Translations under genes and position numbers: made by a program
The notes under the pieces: model-generated
What the model was told of the DNA's origin: nothing
Database searches by the model: none
What the model saw: only the letters and a program-made list of their open reading frames with translations
NCBI GenBank assembly: GCA_902363805.1
Contig: CABJBF010000009.1
Location: forward strand, 1-27,594
Source of the DNA: Eubacteriaceae bacterium
GTDB taxonomy: Bacteria; Bacillota; Clostridia; Lachnospirales; Lachnospiraceae
Length of the DNA stretch: 27,594 nt
Reading direction: 5' to 3'
Shown: positions 15,887 through 24,967 of the stretch, piece after piece
Numbering within the stretch: position 1 is the stretch's first letter
Layout: every line of letters starts with the position of its first letter

Positions 15887-16327
15887 ATGGATTTATCAAA
15901 TTTAAAGCCAGCAGATGGTTCAAAGCATAGTGATAATTTCAGAAGAGGCCGTGGACATGGTTCAGGAAATGGCAAGACAGCAGGTAAGGGTCACAAAGGA
16001 CAGAAAGCTCGTTCAGGAAGCCCAAGACCTGGTTTCGAAGGTGGTCAGATGCCATTATATAGAAGAATTCCTAAGAGAGGTTTTACATGTATTAATTCAA
16101 AGAAAATAGTAGGTATTAATGTAAGTGCATTAGAAAGATTTGATAATGACACTACAGTTACTGTAGAAACTCTTTTAGAAAGCGGAGTTATTAAGAATCC
16201 ACGTGATGGCGTTAAGATTCTTGGTAATGGCGAATTAACAAAGAAGCTTACAGTAAAAGTTAATGCTTTTAGTGAAGGAGCAAAAGCTAAGATTGAAAGC
16301 CTTGGCGGAACATGTGAGGTGATCTAA
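15887..16327 (+). CDS. rplO: 50S ribosomal protein L15
   Basis: A 146-residue late-assembly protein. The extended glycine- and arginine-rich N-terminal tail ([20 protein letters not shown], about residues 19-38) that threads into 23S rRNA is clear. AGGAGG precedes the ATG by 7 nt. Its stop overlaps the secY start by one base (TAATG). Confidence 0.97.
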   Translation: MDLSNLKPADGSKHSDNFRRGRGHGSGNGKTAGKGHKGQKARSGSPRPGFEGGQMPLYRRIPKRGFTCINSKKIVGINVSALERFDNDTTVTVETLLESGVIKNPRDGVKILGNGELTKKLTVKVNAFSEGAKAKIESLGGTCEVI

Positions 16328-17664
16328 TGTTAGAAACACTTCGTAATGCTTTAAAAGTTAAAGAAATAAGAAAAAGATTATTGTACACATTTATGATGTT
16401 AGTAGTAGTAAGATTAGGTAGTCAGATACCACTTCCATTTGTAAATGGTGATACAGTTAAATCAATAACATCACAGTTTAGCGAAGGGGCTTTCAGCTTC
16501 TTCGCTGCTATTACAGGTGGTTCAATGGAAAATATGTCTATTTTCGCATTGAGTATTACACCTTACATTACAGCTTCCATCATCATCCAGTTATTAACAA
16601 TTGCAATTCCTAAATTAGAGGAAATGCAGAAAGATGGTGAAGAAGGAAGAAAGAAACTTGCAGAAATTACAAGATATGTAACAGTAGCATTAGCACTTAT
16701 CGAAAGTACAGCCATGACAATTGGATTTGCAAATCAGGGATTGTTTAATACAGATACAATCACAATCTCAAATATGAGCACATTCCGTCATGTTGGTGTA
16801 ATAGTTATGGGTGTTGTTGCTATGACAGCCGGTTCAGCAGCGCTTATGTGGATTGGTGAACAAATCACAGAAAAAGGTGTTGGTAATGGTATTTCTATCG
16901 TGTTAGTAATTAACATCGTATCAAGAATGCCAAGTGATATTGCCGGATTAGTTACTAATTATGTAACAGGAGCAAGTTCAATTGGTGGAAAGTTTTTAGC
17001 AATTATCATTATAATTGCTGTAGTAGTTGGAATTATTGCATATGTAGTATGGCTTCAGGATGGTGTTCGTCACATCGGTGTTCAGATGTCTCAGAAAGTA
17101 CAGGGAAGACGTCAGGTTGGTGGACAGCAGTCAACAATTCCTTTGAAAGTTAATACTGCAGGTGTTATCCCAATTATCTTTGCTTCATCAATTTTGCAAT
17201 TCCCAGTTGTAATTGCATCATTTTTTGGAAAGACACCTGAATGGACAAACTATTTAAGTCAGTCACATTGGTGTAATCCTGCACATATGAAATATTCAAT
17301 TGGATTTGTTGCTTACATAGTAATGATTATATTCTTCGCATATTTCTATACTTCAATAACATTTAACCCAAGAGAGGTTGCTAAGAACCTTAATGACAGA
17401 GGTGGATTTATTACAGGTATCAGAAGTGGTAAGCCAACAGTAGAATATTTGACAAATATATTAAACTACATTATTTTAATTGGAGCAATCGGACTTATTA
17501 TTGCAGCTTGTATTCCAATTGTAGCTTCAGGAGTTGCTGGAGCAAATGTTTCTTTTGGTGGTACATCAATAATCATCATTGTAGGTGTTATTCTTGAAAC
17601 AATAACAACAGTTAAATCAATGATGACAGAACGTAAGTATCAGAATGTAAAAGGAATCTTTTAG
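16327..17664 (+). CDS. secY: protein translocase subunit SecY
   Basis: A 445-residue membrane protein with about ten hydrophobic spans; it forms the channel of the Sec translocon with SecE and SecG. The region around residues 65-80 (SMENMSIFALSITPYITA) matches the plug and second transmembrane helix, and the cytosolic loop with VQGRRQVGGQQSTIPLKVN matches the ribosome/SecA-binding loop. Start ATG overlaps the rplO stop; GTGAGGTGAT upstream is a modest ribosome site, consistent with coupled translation. Confidence 0.97.
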   Translation: MLETLRNALKVKEIRKRLLYTFMMLVVVRLGSQIPLPFVNGDTVKSITSQFSEGAFSFFAAITGGSMENMSIFALSITPYITASIIIQLLTIAIPKLEEMQKDGEEGRKKLAEITRYVTVALALIESTAMTIGFANQGLFNTDTITISNMSTFRHVGVIVMGVVAMTAGSAALMWIGEQITEKGVGNGISIVLVINIVSRMPSDIAGLVTNYVTGASSIGGKFLAIIIIIAVVVGIIAYVVWLQDGVRHIGVQMSQKVQGRRQVGGQQSTIPLKVNTAGVIPIIFASSILQFPVVIASFFGKTPEWTNYLSQSHWCNPAHMKYSIGFVAYIVMIIFFAYFYTSITFNPREVAKNLNDRGGFITGIRSGKPTVEYLTNILNYIILIGAIGLIIAACIPIVASGVAGANVSFGGTSIIIIVGVILETITTVKSMMTERKYQNVKGIF

Positions 17665-17670
17665 TAGCAT

Positions 17671-17697
17671 AGGGGGCAGTCACCAGACTAGTCCCCT
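17671..17697 (+). promoter_or_regulatory. hairpin between secY and adk
   Basis: AGGGG (17671-17675) pairs with CCCCT (17693-17697), and AGTC (17678-17681) with GACT (17686-17689) around ACCA. No T run follows, so full termination is unlikely. It could be a processing or stability element separating adk-map-infA from the ribosomal mRNA. Confidence 0.4.
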
Positions 17698-17743
17698 AGA
17701 TTGCTAGAATAGAAAAATTAAGAAGTTGTGAGGATTGTAAACT

Positions 17744-18388
17744 ATGAAAATAATTATGTTAGGCGCGCCTGGTGCAGGAAAAGGAACACAGGCAAAGATG
17801 ATCGCTGAGAAATATAATATACCACATATTTCTACAGGGGATATTTTTAGAGCAAATATTAAAAATGGAACTGAATTAGGGAAAAAAGCTAAGGAATATA
17901 TTGATCAGGGACAGTTAGTACCGGATGAATTAACATTAGACTTAGTTATGGATAGATTTAAAAAAGATGACTGTAAAAACGGTTATGTATTAGATGGTTT
18001 TCCAAGAACTATTCCACAGGCACAGGCTTTAGATGAAGCGTTAAAAAAAATTGGCGAAAAAGTTGATTATGCAATTGATGTTGATGTGCCGGATGAAAAT
18101 ATCGTAAGAAGAATGGGTGGAAGAAGAGCTTGCGTATCTTGTGGAGCAACATACCATGTTGTATACAATCCAACTAAGGTTGAAGGCAAGTGTGACAGAT
18201 GTGGAAACGATTTAATAATAAGAGATGATGATAAACCGGAAACAGTTTTGAAAAGATTAGATGTTTATCATAAACAAACACAGCCTTTAATTGATTATTA
18301 TAATGAACAAGGCGTATTAAGAAGTGTTGATGGTACAATTGACATGAATGATGTGTTTGCTGCGATAAATGATATTTTAGGAGCATAA
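17744..18388 (+). CDS. adk: adenylate kinase
   Basis: A 214-residue cytosolic enzyme, 2 ADP to ATP plus AMP, long-LID type. P-loop GAPGAGKGT is at 7-15 and the catalytic DGFPRT segment at 84-89. The LID carries four cysteines, Cys130, Cys133, Cys150 and Cys153, the structural zinc site typical of Gram-positive Adk. GAGG lies ~11 nt before the ATG, weaker than the ribosomal genes. map begins 2 nt after the stop. Confidence 0.98.
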   Translation: MKIIMLGAPGAGKGTQAKMIAEKYNIPHISTGDIFRANIKNGTELGKKAKEYIDQGQLVPDELTLDLVMDRFKKDDCKNGYVLDGFPRTIPQAQALDEALKKIGEKVDYAIDVDVPDENIVRRMGGRRACVSCGATYHVVYNPTKVEGKCDRCGNDLIIRDDDKPETVLKRLDVYHKQTQPLIDYYNEQGVLRSVDGTIDMNDVFAAINDILGA

Positions 18389-18390
18389 CA

Positions 18391-19143
18391 ATGGCGGTAA
18401 CAATTAAATCAGAGAGAGAAATTGAACTCATGAGACAGGCAGGCAAGTATATTGCAATGGCTCACGCAGAGTTAGAAAAAGAAGTAAAGCCTGGAATGAG
18501 TACTTATCAAATTGATAAAATTGGTGAAGAAATAATTAGAAGTTATGGTTGTATTCCTACATGCTTAGGCTATGAAGGATATCCTGCTTCATTGTGTATT
18601 TCTGTTAATGATGAAGTAGTACATGGAATTCCAAGAAAAGACCGTTTTGTAGAAAATGGTGATATTGTCAGCTTAGATTTTTGTTTAAGCTATAAAGGGT
18701 ATCAGTCTGATTGCGCCAGAACATTGGCAATTGGAGAAATAAGTGATGATGCAAAACAGTTAATCGAAGTGACAAAACAATGTTTTTTTGAAGGAATTAA
18801 ATATGCTAAAGAAGGTTGCCATTTATATCAGATATCAGCAGCTATAAATGATTATGCTGATAAATTCGGATATGGTGTAGTAAGAGACTTAGTAGGACAT
18901 GGTATTGGTAGAGAAATGCATGAAGACCCACAAATTCCAAACTTCAGACAAAGAAGAAGAGGAATGAAGTTACAGGCTGGAATGACATTGTGCATAGAAC
19001 CTATGATAAATATGGGAAGAGCAGATGTAGCATTTATGGATGATGATTGGACAGTAGTAACAGATGATGGAAGTTTAGCAGCTCATTATGAAAATACAGT
19101 TCTTATTACAAAAGGAGAACCGGAAATACTTACTTTGATTTAA
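18391..19143 (+). CDS. map: methionine aminopeptidase, type I
   Basis: A 250-residue cytosolic metalloprotease that removes the starting methionine from new proteins. All five metal ligands are visible: Asp96, Asp107, His170, Glu203 and Glu234. TAGGAG inside the end of adk precedes the ATG, and the 2-nt gap implies coupled translation. No KOW/S4-like gene lies between map and infA, as it does in some clostridia; infA follows 23 nt later. Confidence 0.97.
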   Translation: MAVTIKSEREIELMRQAGKYIAMAHAELEKEVKPGMSTYQIDKIGEEIIRSYGCIPTCLGYEGYPASLCISVNDEVVHGIPRKDRFVENGDIVSLDFCLSYKGYQSDCARTLAIGEISDDAKQLIEVTKQCFFEGIKYAKEGCHLYQISAAINDYADKFGYGVVRDLVGHGIGREMHEDPQIPNFRQRRRGMKLQAGMTLCIEPMINMGRADVAFMDDDWTVVTDDGSLAAHYENTVLITKGEPEILTLI

Positions 19144-19166
19144 CCGAAAAAAAGGAGGATATATAA

Positions 19167-19385
19167 ATGTCTAAAGCAGATGTAATTGAAATAGAAGGAA
19201 AGGTAATTGAAAAATTACCAAACACAATGTTTCGTGTTGAATTGGAAAATGGACATGTAGTATTAGCTCATATAAGTGGAAAACTTCGCATGAACTACAT
19301 TAAAATTTTACCAGGAGACAAAGTAACAATTGAGATGTCACCATATGATTTATCTAAAGGAAGAATTATCTGGAGAGATAAATAA
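19167..19385 (+). CDS. infA: translation initiation factor IF-1
   Basis: A 72-residue OB-fold protein that binds the 30S A site during initiation. [19 protein letters not shown] and the C-terminal [15 protein letters not shown] are near invariant. AAAGGAGG precedes the ATG. Its place between map and rpmJ is standard in Firmicutes. A 95-nt AT-rich spacer follows. Confidence 0.98.
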   Translation: MSKADVIEIEGKVIEKLPNTMFRVELENGHVVLAHISGKLRMNYIKILPGDKVTIEMSPYDLSKGRIIWRDK

Positions 19386-19480
19386 TATGGTTGATAAATA
19401 AATTTAAAAGTTTTTGTTGCTATATTTTGACAAGTGTGTTAATATATATAACGGACTTTTTTTGAAAGGAGGATTTTTCA

Positions 19481-19594
19481 ATGAAGGTAAGATCATCAGT
19501 TAAACCAATTTGCGAAAAATGCAAAGTCATTAAAAGAAAGGGAAGCGTTAGAGTTATCTGCGAAAATCCTAAGCATAAACAGCGTCAGGGTTAA
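19481..19594 (+). CDS. rpmJ: 50S ribosomal protein L36
   Basis: A 37-residue protein, short enough to be missed by length-filtered gene callers. It reads [20 protein letters not shown] then [17 protein letters not shown]. Zinc ligands Cys11, Cys14, Cys27 and His32 make it the zinc-binding form. The ATG is preceded by AAAGGAGG at 19466-19473. It sits between infA and rpsM exactly as in other bacteria. Confidence 0.98.
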   Translation: MKVRSSVKPICEKCKVIKRKGSVRVICENPKHKQRQG

Positions 19595-19923
19595 TTTCTG
19601 ACATATTGAGTGAATATTTGGTTGTATTCACTTGTTTGTGCACTTTAAGAAGTTGTGTAATATCACAACGAATTAATTTGCGGCTGCAGTAGCAATATGC
19701 TACTATTAGATATTAGTAGTAAGAGAATTTTCAAGTACGTTTTCTTACTATATTAATCAGCGAATAGCTGAGAAACAGAATGTGGATGCTTAAAAATTGC
19801 TGATTAAGCATCAAGAAACAATTTAACGTTAGGTTACATGGGTGCGCACAACATTTCAGACGTGCAAAGCACGGGCTGCGTAATTTGTGGAACTTATCAA
19901 TTTAACTAATGGAGGTTATACAC
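19595..19923 (+). promoter_or_regulatory. structured rpmJ-rpsM spacer, candidate alpha-operon leader
   Basis: A 329-nt gap without a gene and with many stems. AGTGAATA (19609-19616) pairs with TATTCACT (19625-19632), then TGTTTGT, a possible partial terminator. GTTGTG/CACAAC spans 19652-19669. AGTAGCA (19688-19694) pairs with TGCTACT (19698-19704). TAAGAGAA pairs with the TTTTCTTA ending near 19748. TCAGC/GCTGA spans 19757-19771. GATGCTTAA (19785-19793) pairs with TTAAGCATC (19804-19812). CGTGC/GCACG lies near 19861-19873. Alpha operons are often controlled by S4 at the rpsM leader, and rpsD is in this operon, so that is the likely role; it is inferred. No convincing promoter was found inside. 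Confidence 0.5.
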
Positions 19924-20292
19924 ATGGCTCGTATTTCAGGTGTTGATTTACCAAGAGAAAAGAGAGTTGAAATTGGCTTGACTTATATTTATGGAATTGG
20001 ACTTCCAAGCTCACAGAGAATTTTAGCTGAAGCTAATGTAGATCCTAACACACGTTGTAAAGATTTAACAGACGATGAAGTTAAGAAGATTAGCGAAGTT
20101 ATCGATGCAAGCCAGACTGTTGAAGGTGATTTAAGAAGAGAAATCGCTTTAAACATTAAGAGATTACAAGAAATTGGATGTTACAGAGGAATTCGTCATA
20201 GAAGAGGACTTCCTGTTCGCGGTCAGAAGACAAAGACTAATGCAAGAACAAGAAAAGGTCCAAAGAGAACTGTAGCAAATAAGAAGAAATAG
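19924..20292 (+). CDS. rpsM: 30S ribosomal protein S13
   Basis: A 122-residue 30S head protein whose tail contacts P-site tRNA and 50S. The standard N-terminus [14 protein letters not shown] begins at 19924. An in-frame ATG at 19909 contains the ribosome site itself (GGAGG at 19911-19915), so it is not the start. The helix-two-turn-helix [14 protein letters not shown] and the basic tail [14 protein letters not shown] are typical. First gene of the alpha set. Confidence 0.97.
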   Translation: MARISGVDLPREKRVEIGLTYIYGIGLPSSQRILAEANVDPNTRCKDLTDDEVKKISEVIDASQTVEGDLRREIALNIKRLQEIGCYRGIRHRRGLPVRGQKTKTNARTRKGPKRTVANKKK

Positions 20293-20317
20293 TACCCATA
20301 AGGGAGGTTAGTTTAAA

Positions 20318-20713
20318 ATGGCTAAAAAAGTTACAAAGAAAGTGACAAAAAAGCGTGTTAAGAAAAACGTTGAACACGGACAGGCACATATCCAGGCATC
20401 ATTTAACAATACAATTGTTACATTAACAGATGCTGAAGGAAATGCCTTATCATGGGCAAGTGCTGGTGGTCTAGGATTTAGAGGTTCAAAGAAATCTACT
20501 CCTTATGCAGCTCAGATGGCAGCTGAAACTGCAACAAAAGCAGCTTTAGTACATGGCTTAAAGACAGTAGATGTTATGGTTAAAGGTCCAGGTTCAGGTA
20601 GAGAAGCAGCAATTCGTGCTTTAGCAACTTGTGGACTTGAAGTTACAAGTATCAAGGATGTTACTCCTGTTCCACATAATGGATGTCGCCCACCAAAGCG
20701 TAGAAGAGTCTAA
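20318..20713 (+). CDS. rpsK: 30S ribosomal protein S11
   Basis: A 131-residue protein of the 30S platform at the E site. The lysine-rich N-terminus is followed by [19 protein letters not shown] and the end [14 protein letters not shown] is near invariant. GGGAGG precedes the ATG. Spacing of 25 and 17 nt to its neighbours fits one transcript. Confidence 0.98.
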   Translation: MAKKVTKKVTKKRVKKNVEHGQAHIQASFNNTIVTLTDAEGNALSWASAGGLGFRGSKKSTPYAAQMAAETATKAALVHGLKTVDVMVKGPGSGREAAIRALATCGLEVTSIKDVTPVPHNGCRPPKRRRV

Positions 20714-20730
20714 TTTAGGAGGGAATAGAA

Positions 20731-21324
20731 ATGGCAGTAAATAGAGTTCCTGTTCTTAAAAGATGTAGATCTCTCGGTTTAGATCCGATTTATTTAGGAA
20801 TAGACAAGAAATCAAATAGAAACTTAAACAGATCTAGTAGAAAAATGAGTGAATATGGACTTCAGTTAAGAGAAAAACAGAAAGCTAAATTCATTTATGG
20901 TGTTTTAGAAAAACCTTTCAGAAATTACTTCAAGAAGGCTTCAAAGATGCCAGGTCAGACAGGTGAAAACCTTATGATTTTATTAGAACGTAGACTTGAT
21001 AATGTTGTATTCCGTATGGGATATGCTAGAACAAGAAAAGAAGCAAGACAGATTGTTGATCATAAGCACGTATTAGTAAATGGAAAGCAGGTTAACATTC
21101 CTTCTTACTTAATTAAAGCAGGCGATGTTATCGAAATTAAAGAAGGTTGCAAGTCATCACAGAGATACAAAGATATCGTAGAAGTGACTGGCGGAAGAAC
21201 AGTTCCATCATGGCTTGAAGCAGACCAGGAAAATCTTAAGGGTGAAATTAAAGAACTTCCAAAGAGAGAAGAGATTGATGTTCCCGTAGATGAAATGCTT
21301 ATTGTCGAATTATATTCTAAATAA
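20731..21324 (+). CDS. rpsD: 30S ribosomal protein S4
   Basis: A 197-residue primary binder of 16S rRNA. It lacks the N-terminal zinc cysteines, so it is the zinc-free form. The S4 RNA-binding domain is at ~88-150 ([20 protein letters not shown]). S4 represses alpha-operon translation in E. coli and its own gene in Bacillus; here it sits in the alpha operon between rpsK and rpoA, so the rpsM leader is a likely target. AGGAGG precedes the ATG. Confidence 0.97.
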   Translation: MAVNRVPVLKRCRSLGLDPIYLGIDKKSNRNLNRSSRKMSEYGLQLREKQKAKFIYGVLEKPFRNYFKKASKMPGQTGENLMILLERRLDNVVFRMGYARTRKEARQIVDHKHVLVNGKQVNIPSYLIKAGDVIEIKEGCKSSQRYKDIVEVTGGRTVPSWLEADQENLKGEIKELPKREEIDVPVDEMLIVELYSK

Positions 21325-21359
21325 GCTTAAGCAATTCCCAATAAAGGAGGGGCTAATTA

Positions 21360-22319
21360 GTGTTCGATTTTGAAAGACCAAATATAATAACAGAGAAATC
21401 AGAAGATGGTAGATATGGTAAGTTTGTTGTAGAACCTCTTGAAAGAGGTTACGGAACAACACTTGGCAATGCATTAAGAAGAATTATGCTTTCTACATTA
21501 CCAGGTGCAGCTGTAAGCCAGATTAAAATTGACGGAGTTCTTCATGAATTCAGTTCAATACCAGGTGTAAAAGAAGATGTTACTGAAATAATTTTAAATA
21601 TCAAACAGCTTGCTATTAAAAATAATAGTGCTACTAATGAACCAAAGGTTGCACATATTGAAGCAAGTGGAGATTGTGTTGTAACAGCAGCTGATATTCA
21701 AGTAGATTCTGATATTGAGATTTTAAACCCAGAGTTGGTTATTGCAACACTTAACGGTGGCGCAGACAGCAAGCTTAGTATGGAATTAATTATCACAAAA
21801 GGCAGAGGATACATTAGTGCTGACAAGAATAAGAATGATAGTTTACCAATCGGTGTAATTGCTGTAGATTCAATCTACACACCAGTTGAAAGAGTAAATA
21901 TGTCAGTACAGAATACTCGTGTAGGCCAGGTAACTGATTTTGATAAACTTACATTGGATGTTTATACAAACGGCACTTTGGAAACAGACGAAGCTGTTAG
22001 TTTAGCAGCTAAGGTTCTCAGCGAACACTTAAAACTGTTTATTGATTTGTCAGAAAATGCAAGAAATGCAGAAGTAATCGTAGATGCTGTAGATGATGAA
22101 ATCGATAAAGTGTTAGAAATGAACATTGATGAGTTGGAATTATCAGTTCGTTCATACAATTGTTTGAAGAGAGCAGGTATCAATACAGTTGAGGAATTAA
22201 CAAACAAGACTCCTGAAGATATGATGAAGGTTAGAAACTTAGGCCGTAAATCATTAGATGAAGTGCTTGCGAAGTTGAAAGAACTCGGCCTTGAATTGAG
22301 ACCAAGCGATGAAAACTAA
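21360..22319 (+). CDS. rpoA: RNA polymerase alpha subunit
   Basis: A 319-residue subunit that dimerises to nucleate RNA polymerase. The N-terminal domain shows [20 protein letters not shown], and the C-terminal DNA- and activator-contact domain shows [14 protein letters not shown] then [11 protein letters not shown]. It starts with GTG, 9 nt after AAAGGAGG (21343-21350); the product begins FDFERPN as expected. 34 nt separate it from rplQ. Confidence 0.98.
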   Translation: MFDFERPNIITEKSEDGRYGKFVVEPLERGYGTTLGNALRRIMLSTLPGAAVSQIKIDGVLHEFSSIPGVKEDVTEIILNIKQLAIKNNSATNEPKVAHIEASGDCVVTAADIQVDSDIEILNPELVIATLNGGADSKLSMELIITKGRGYISADKNKNDSLPIGVIAVDSIYTPVERVNMSVQNTRVGQVTDFDKLTLDVYTNGTLETDEAVSLAAKVLSEHLKLFIDLSENARNAEVIVDAVDDEIDKVLEMNIDELELSVRSYNCLKRAGINTVEELTNKTPEDMMKVRNLGRKSLDEVLAKLKELGLELRPSDEN

Positions 22320-22353
22320 TATTTATTAGTTTAAATATTATGGAGGTAAGAAA

Positions 22354-22881
22354 ATGGCAGGTTATAGAAAACTTGGAAGAACTTCAAGTCAAAGAAAAGC
22401 TTTAATTAGAGGTCAGGTTACAAGTCTTTTAAATAACGGCAAGATTGTTACTACTGAAGCAAGAGCTAAAGAAATTCGTAAAGTTGCTGAAGGTCTTATT
22501 GCATTAGCAGTTAAAGAAAAAGATAACTTTGACGAAGTAACAGTTGTAGCTAAAGTAGCTCGTAAAGATAAAGATGGCAAGAATGTTAAAGAAGTCGTAG
22601 ACGGCAAGAAAGTAACAGTATATGATGAAGAACAGAAGACAATCAAGAAAGATCAGCCTTCACGTCTTCATGCTAGACGTCAGATGAACAAAGTTCTTTA
22701 CGATGTAACAGAAAATGCTACAGGTAAGAAGAAAGACAGAAAGAAAGTTGACTTAACTAACAAGTTATTTGATGAAATTGCTCCAAAGTATGCAGATCGT
22801 AATGGCGGATATACAAGAATTGTAAAAATCGGTCAGAGAAAAGGTGATGCTGCAATGGAAGTATTACTTGAATTAGTATAA
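22354..22881 (+). CDS. rplQ: 50S ribosomal protein L17 with internal insertion
   Basis: A 175-residue L17; most bacterial L17 proteins are ~115-130. The conserved N-terminus ([17 protein letters not shown]) and C-terminus ([20 protein letters not shown] then [11 protein letters not shown]) are intact. Extra lysine- and aspartate-rich residues lie at about 56-103 ([20 protein letters not shown]) and 119-134. The extra material is in frame and probably a surface loop shared by related clostridia, not a sequencing error. GGAGG precedes the ATG by 8 nt. Last gene of the super-operon. Confidence 0.95.
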   Translation: MAGYRKLGRTSSQRKALIRGQVTSLLNNGKIVTTEARAKEIRKVAEGLIALAVKEKDNFDEVTVVAKVARKDKDGKNVKEVVDGKKVTVYDEEQKTIKKDQPSRLHARRQMNKVLYDVTENATGKKKDRKKVDLTNKLFDEIAPKYADRNGGYTRIVKIGQRKGDAAMEVLLELV

Positions 22882-22904
22882 TAAATAAAGTTTAACTTAT
22901 ATAT

Positions 22905-22947
22905 AAAACGGACAAATGTTGTTGATAAGGCAATGTTTGTCCGTTTT
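22905..22947 (+). terminator. terminator of the ribosomal super-operon
   Basis: AAAACGGACAAA (22905-22916) pairs perfectly over 12 bp with TTTGTCCGTTTT (22936-22947), and TTG/CAA pairs further inside. GTTAT follows. It begins 23 nt after the rplQ stop. The rest of the gap, 22948-23168, is AT-rich and holds only a promoter. Confidence 0.9.
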
Positions 22948-23095
22948 GTTATATCAGCTTTTTGTCAAGCATGGGGTTAATCCAAATTGTAAGAAAAGAT
23001 AAATAAGTAATTATATTTTGCTACGCCAAATAAAACCAATAACAAAATTTTGACTATTATAAGGTGAAATATAAAACTATATAGAAAAAATTATT

Positions 23096-23103
23096 GCTAT
23101 AAT
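23096..23103 (+). promoter_or_regulatory. extended -10 promoter for the ecf operon
   Basis: TGCTATAAT (23095-23103) matches the extended -10 seen before the glycosylase gene and lies 65 nt before the ecfA1 start codon. No clear -35 stands 17 nt upstream. An alternative TTGACT (23050-23055) with TATAAA (23070-23075) has only a 14-nt spacer. Confidence 0.45.
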
Positions 23104-23168
23104 TTCAATTATGTGCAAAAATAAAGCGTGAATAAAACTTGAAATTCAAAACAATTTGAGGATATGAC

Positions 23169-24020
23169 ATGGGAATAATTAATATAAAACATTTGGTTCA
23201 TAAATTTAAAGACAATGATGAAAATGCAGAAATAATAACAGCCATTGATGGCGTAGATCTTGATGTAGAAGAAGGACAGTTTATTGCAATATTAGGTCAT
23301 AATGGTTCAGGTAAATCGTCTTTGGCAAAACATATTAATGCGTTGCTTGCTCCGACTGAAGGAACAGTTTTAATATCCGGGATGAATACTAAAGATGAAA
23401 AGAAAATTTGGGATATAAGACAACAGGCAGGAATGGTATTTCAGAATCCTGATAATCAGATTGTATCGGCTGTTGTTGAAGAAGATGTAGCATTTGGACC
23501 AGAAAATCTGGGTGTTCCAACCGAAAAAATATGGGAACAGGTAAATTATGCGCTAAAAGCAGTTGATATGACTGCGTATAGACTTCATTCTCCAATGAAA
23601 TTATCAGGCGGACAGAAGCAAAGAGTAGCAATAGCAGGAATAATAGCAATGGAACCTAAATGCATTATATTAGACGAACCTACAGCAATGCTTGATCCAA
23701 TTGGAAGGGAAGAAGTTATTTCAACATTAGAAGAACTGAACAAGGCTAAAAATATAACAATTATCTTAATTACACATCATATGAGTGAAACTATACATGC
23801 AGATAAAATATTTGTAATGAATAAGGGAAAAATAGAATTACAGGGAACACCAAGAGAAGTTTTTGCTGAAGTTGAAAAAATGAAGGAATTAGGACTTGAA
23901 GTTCCACAGGTTACAGAATTAGGCTTTGAATTACAAAAGGAAGGCTTAAACATAAAAAATGGGACATTAGAGATAGATGAGTTAGTAGATGAGATAGTTA
24001 GGGTATACAATAATAACTAG
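23169..24020 (+). CDS. ecfA1: ECF transporter ATPase EcfA1
   Basis: A 283-residue ATPase that, with EcfA2 and EcfT, powers substrate-binding S components for vitamins (riboflavin, biotin, folate, thiamin and others) or metals at the inner face of the membrane. Walker A GHNGSGKSS 43-51, Q-loop FQNPDNQ with Gln92, signature LSGGQ 145-149, Walker B IILDE 166-170, switch His at 203-204. The C-terminal segment after ~225 (ELGLEVPQVTELGFELQKEG) is typical of Ecf ATPases. GAGGAT precedes the ATG by ~6 nt. ecfA2 follows 9 nt later. No S component is in this window. Confidence 0.95.
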   Translation: MGIINIKHLVHKFKDNDENAEIITAIDGVDLDVEEGQFIAILGHNGSGKSSLAKHINALLAPTEGTVLISGMNTKDEKKIWDIRQQAGMVFQNPDNQIVSAVVEEDVAFGPENLGVPTEKIWEQVNYALKAVDMTAYRLHSPMKLSGGQKQRVAIAGIIAMEPKCIILDEPTAMLDPIGREEVISTLEELNKAKNITIILITHHMSETIHADKIFVMNKGKIELQGTPREVFAEVEKMKELGLEVPQVTELGFELQKEGLNIKNGTLEIDELVDEIVRVYNNN

Positions 24021-24029
24021 GAGGCCAAA

Positions 24030-24887
24030 ATGGGAATACGACTTGAAAATGTATGCTACACATATGGCAGTGATACTACAAGTGAAATAAAAGCGTTAAA
24101 TAACGTTAATTTGGAAATAAATAAAGGTGAATTTGTTGCAATTATAGGACACACAGGCTCTGGAAAATCAACATTAATACAGCATTTTAACGGATTGGAA
24201 AGACCAAAGAGCGGAAATGTATTTTATAATGATGAAAATATATATGAAAATAATTATGATTTGCGAAAACTTAGATGCAAAGTCGGGCTTGTTTTTCAAT
24301 ATCCGGAGCATCAGTTATTTGAAGAAACAGTGCTTAAAGATGTCTGTTTCGGTCCAATGAATATGGGAATGAGCAGGGAAGAAGCAGAAAAAAAGGCTAA
24401 ATTAATGCTTGAACAGGTTGGAATAAACGAAAAATGCTATAACAAATCTCCTTTCGAACTGTCAGGCGGACAAAAAAGAAGAGTAGCAATAGCAGGAGTT
24501 CTGGCTATGAATCCAGAAATAATAGTCTTAGATGAACCAACTGCGGGATTAGATCCAAAAGGAAGGGATAAAATTTTAAATAGAATTAAAGAATTACATG
24601 ATAATACAGGCATAGGAGTTGTTTTGGTGTCTCATAGCATGGAAGATGTAGCAAATTATGCACAGCGCCTTATCGTAATAAATAATGGTAAGATAAAATA
24701 TGATGGAATGCCAAAGGATGTATTTAAGCATTATAAAGAATTAGAAAAGATGGGACTTAAAGCACCCCAGATTACGTATATTATGCATAAGTTAAAAGAA
24801 AAAGGATTAGATGTAGATGAGAATGTTATAACAATTGAAGAAGCACGTGAAAATATTATGCAATGTCTAAATAGAAAAGACATTTAG
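24030..24887 (+). CDS. ecfA2: ECF transporter ATPase EcfA2
   Basis: A 285-residue partner of EcfA1; the two form a heterodimer on EcfT. Walker A GHTGSGKST 40-48, Q-loop FQYPEHQ with Gln90, LSGGQ 144-148, Walker B IIVLDE 164-169. The QYPEHQLFEETV segment is characteristic of EcfA2 as opposed to QNPDNQ in EcfA1. The C-terminal GLKAPQITYIMHKLKEKG motif parallels that of EcfA1. AGGAGG overlaps the ecfA1 stop codon, 6 nt before the ATG. Confidence 0.95.
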   Translation: MGIRLENVCYTYGSDTTSEIKALNNVNLEINKGEFVAIIGHTGSGKSTLIQHFNGLERPKSGNVFYNDENIYENNYDLRKLRCKVGLVFQYPEHQLFEETVLKDVCFGPMNMGMSREEAEKKAKLMLEQVGINEKCYNKSPFELSGGQKRRVAIAGVLAMNPEIIVLDEPTAGLDPKGRDKILNRIKELHDNTGIGVVLVSHSMEDVANYAQRLIVINNGKIKYDGMPKDVFKHYKELEKMGLKAPQITYIMHKLKEKGLDVDENVITIEEARENIMQCLNRKDI

Positions 24888-24917
24888 AACAATAGTAATA
24901 ATATATAGAAAGGTATG

Positions 24918-24953
24918 CAAAGTCGTAATTTAATAGATACTAAAAAGACTTTG
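24918..24953 (+). promoter_or_regulatory. hairpin before ecfT
   Basis: CAAAGTC (24918-24924) pairs with GACTTTG (24947-24953). It has a 22-nt AT-rich loop and no T run after it, so it is not a terminator. It separates the only AAAGG-type ribosome site from the ecfT start codon. A 14-codon frame starting at 24915 overlaps it, but its initiation site is poor. Confidence 0.35.
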
Positions 24954-24967
24954 AATTAGATAGATAA

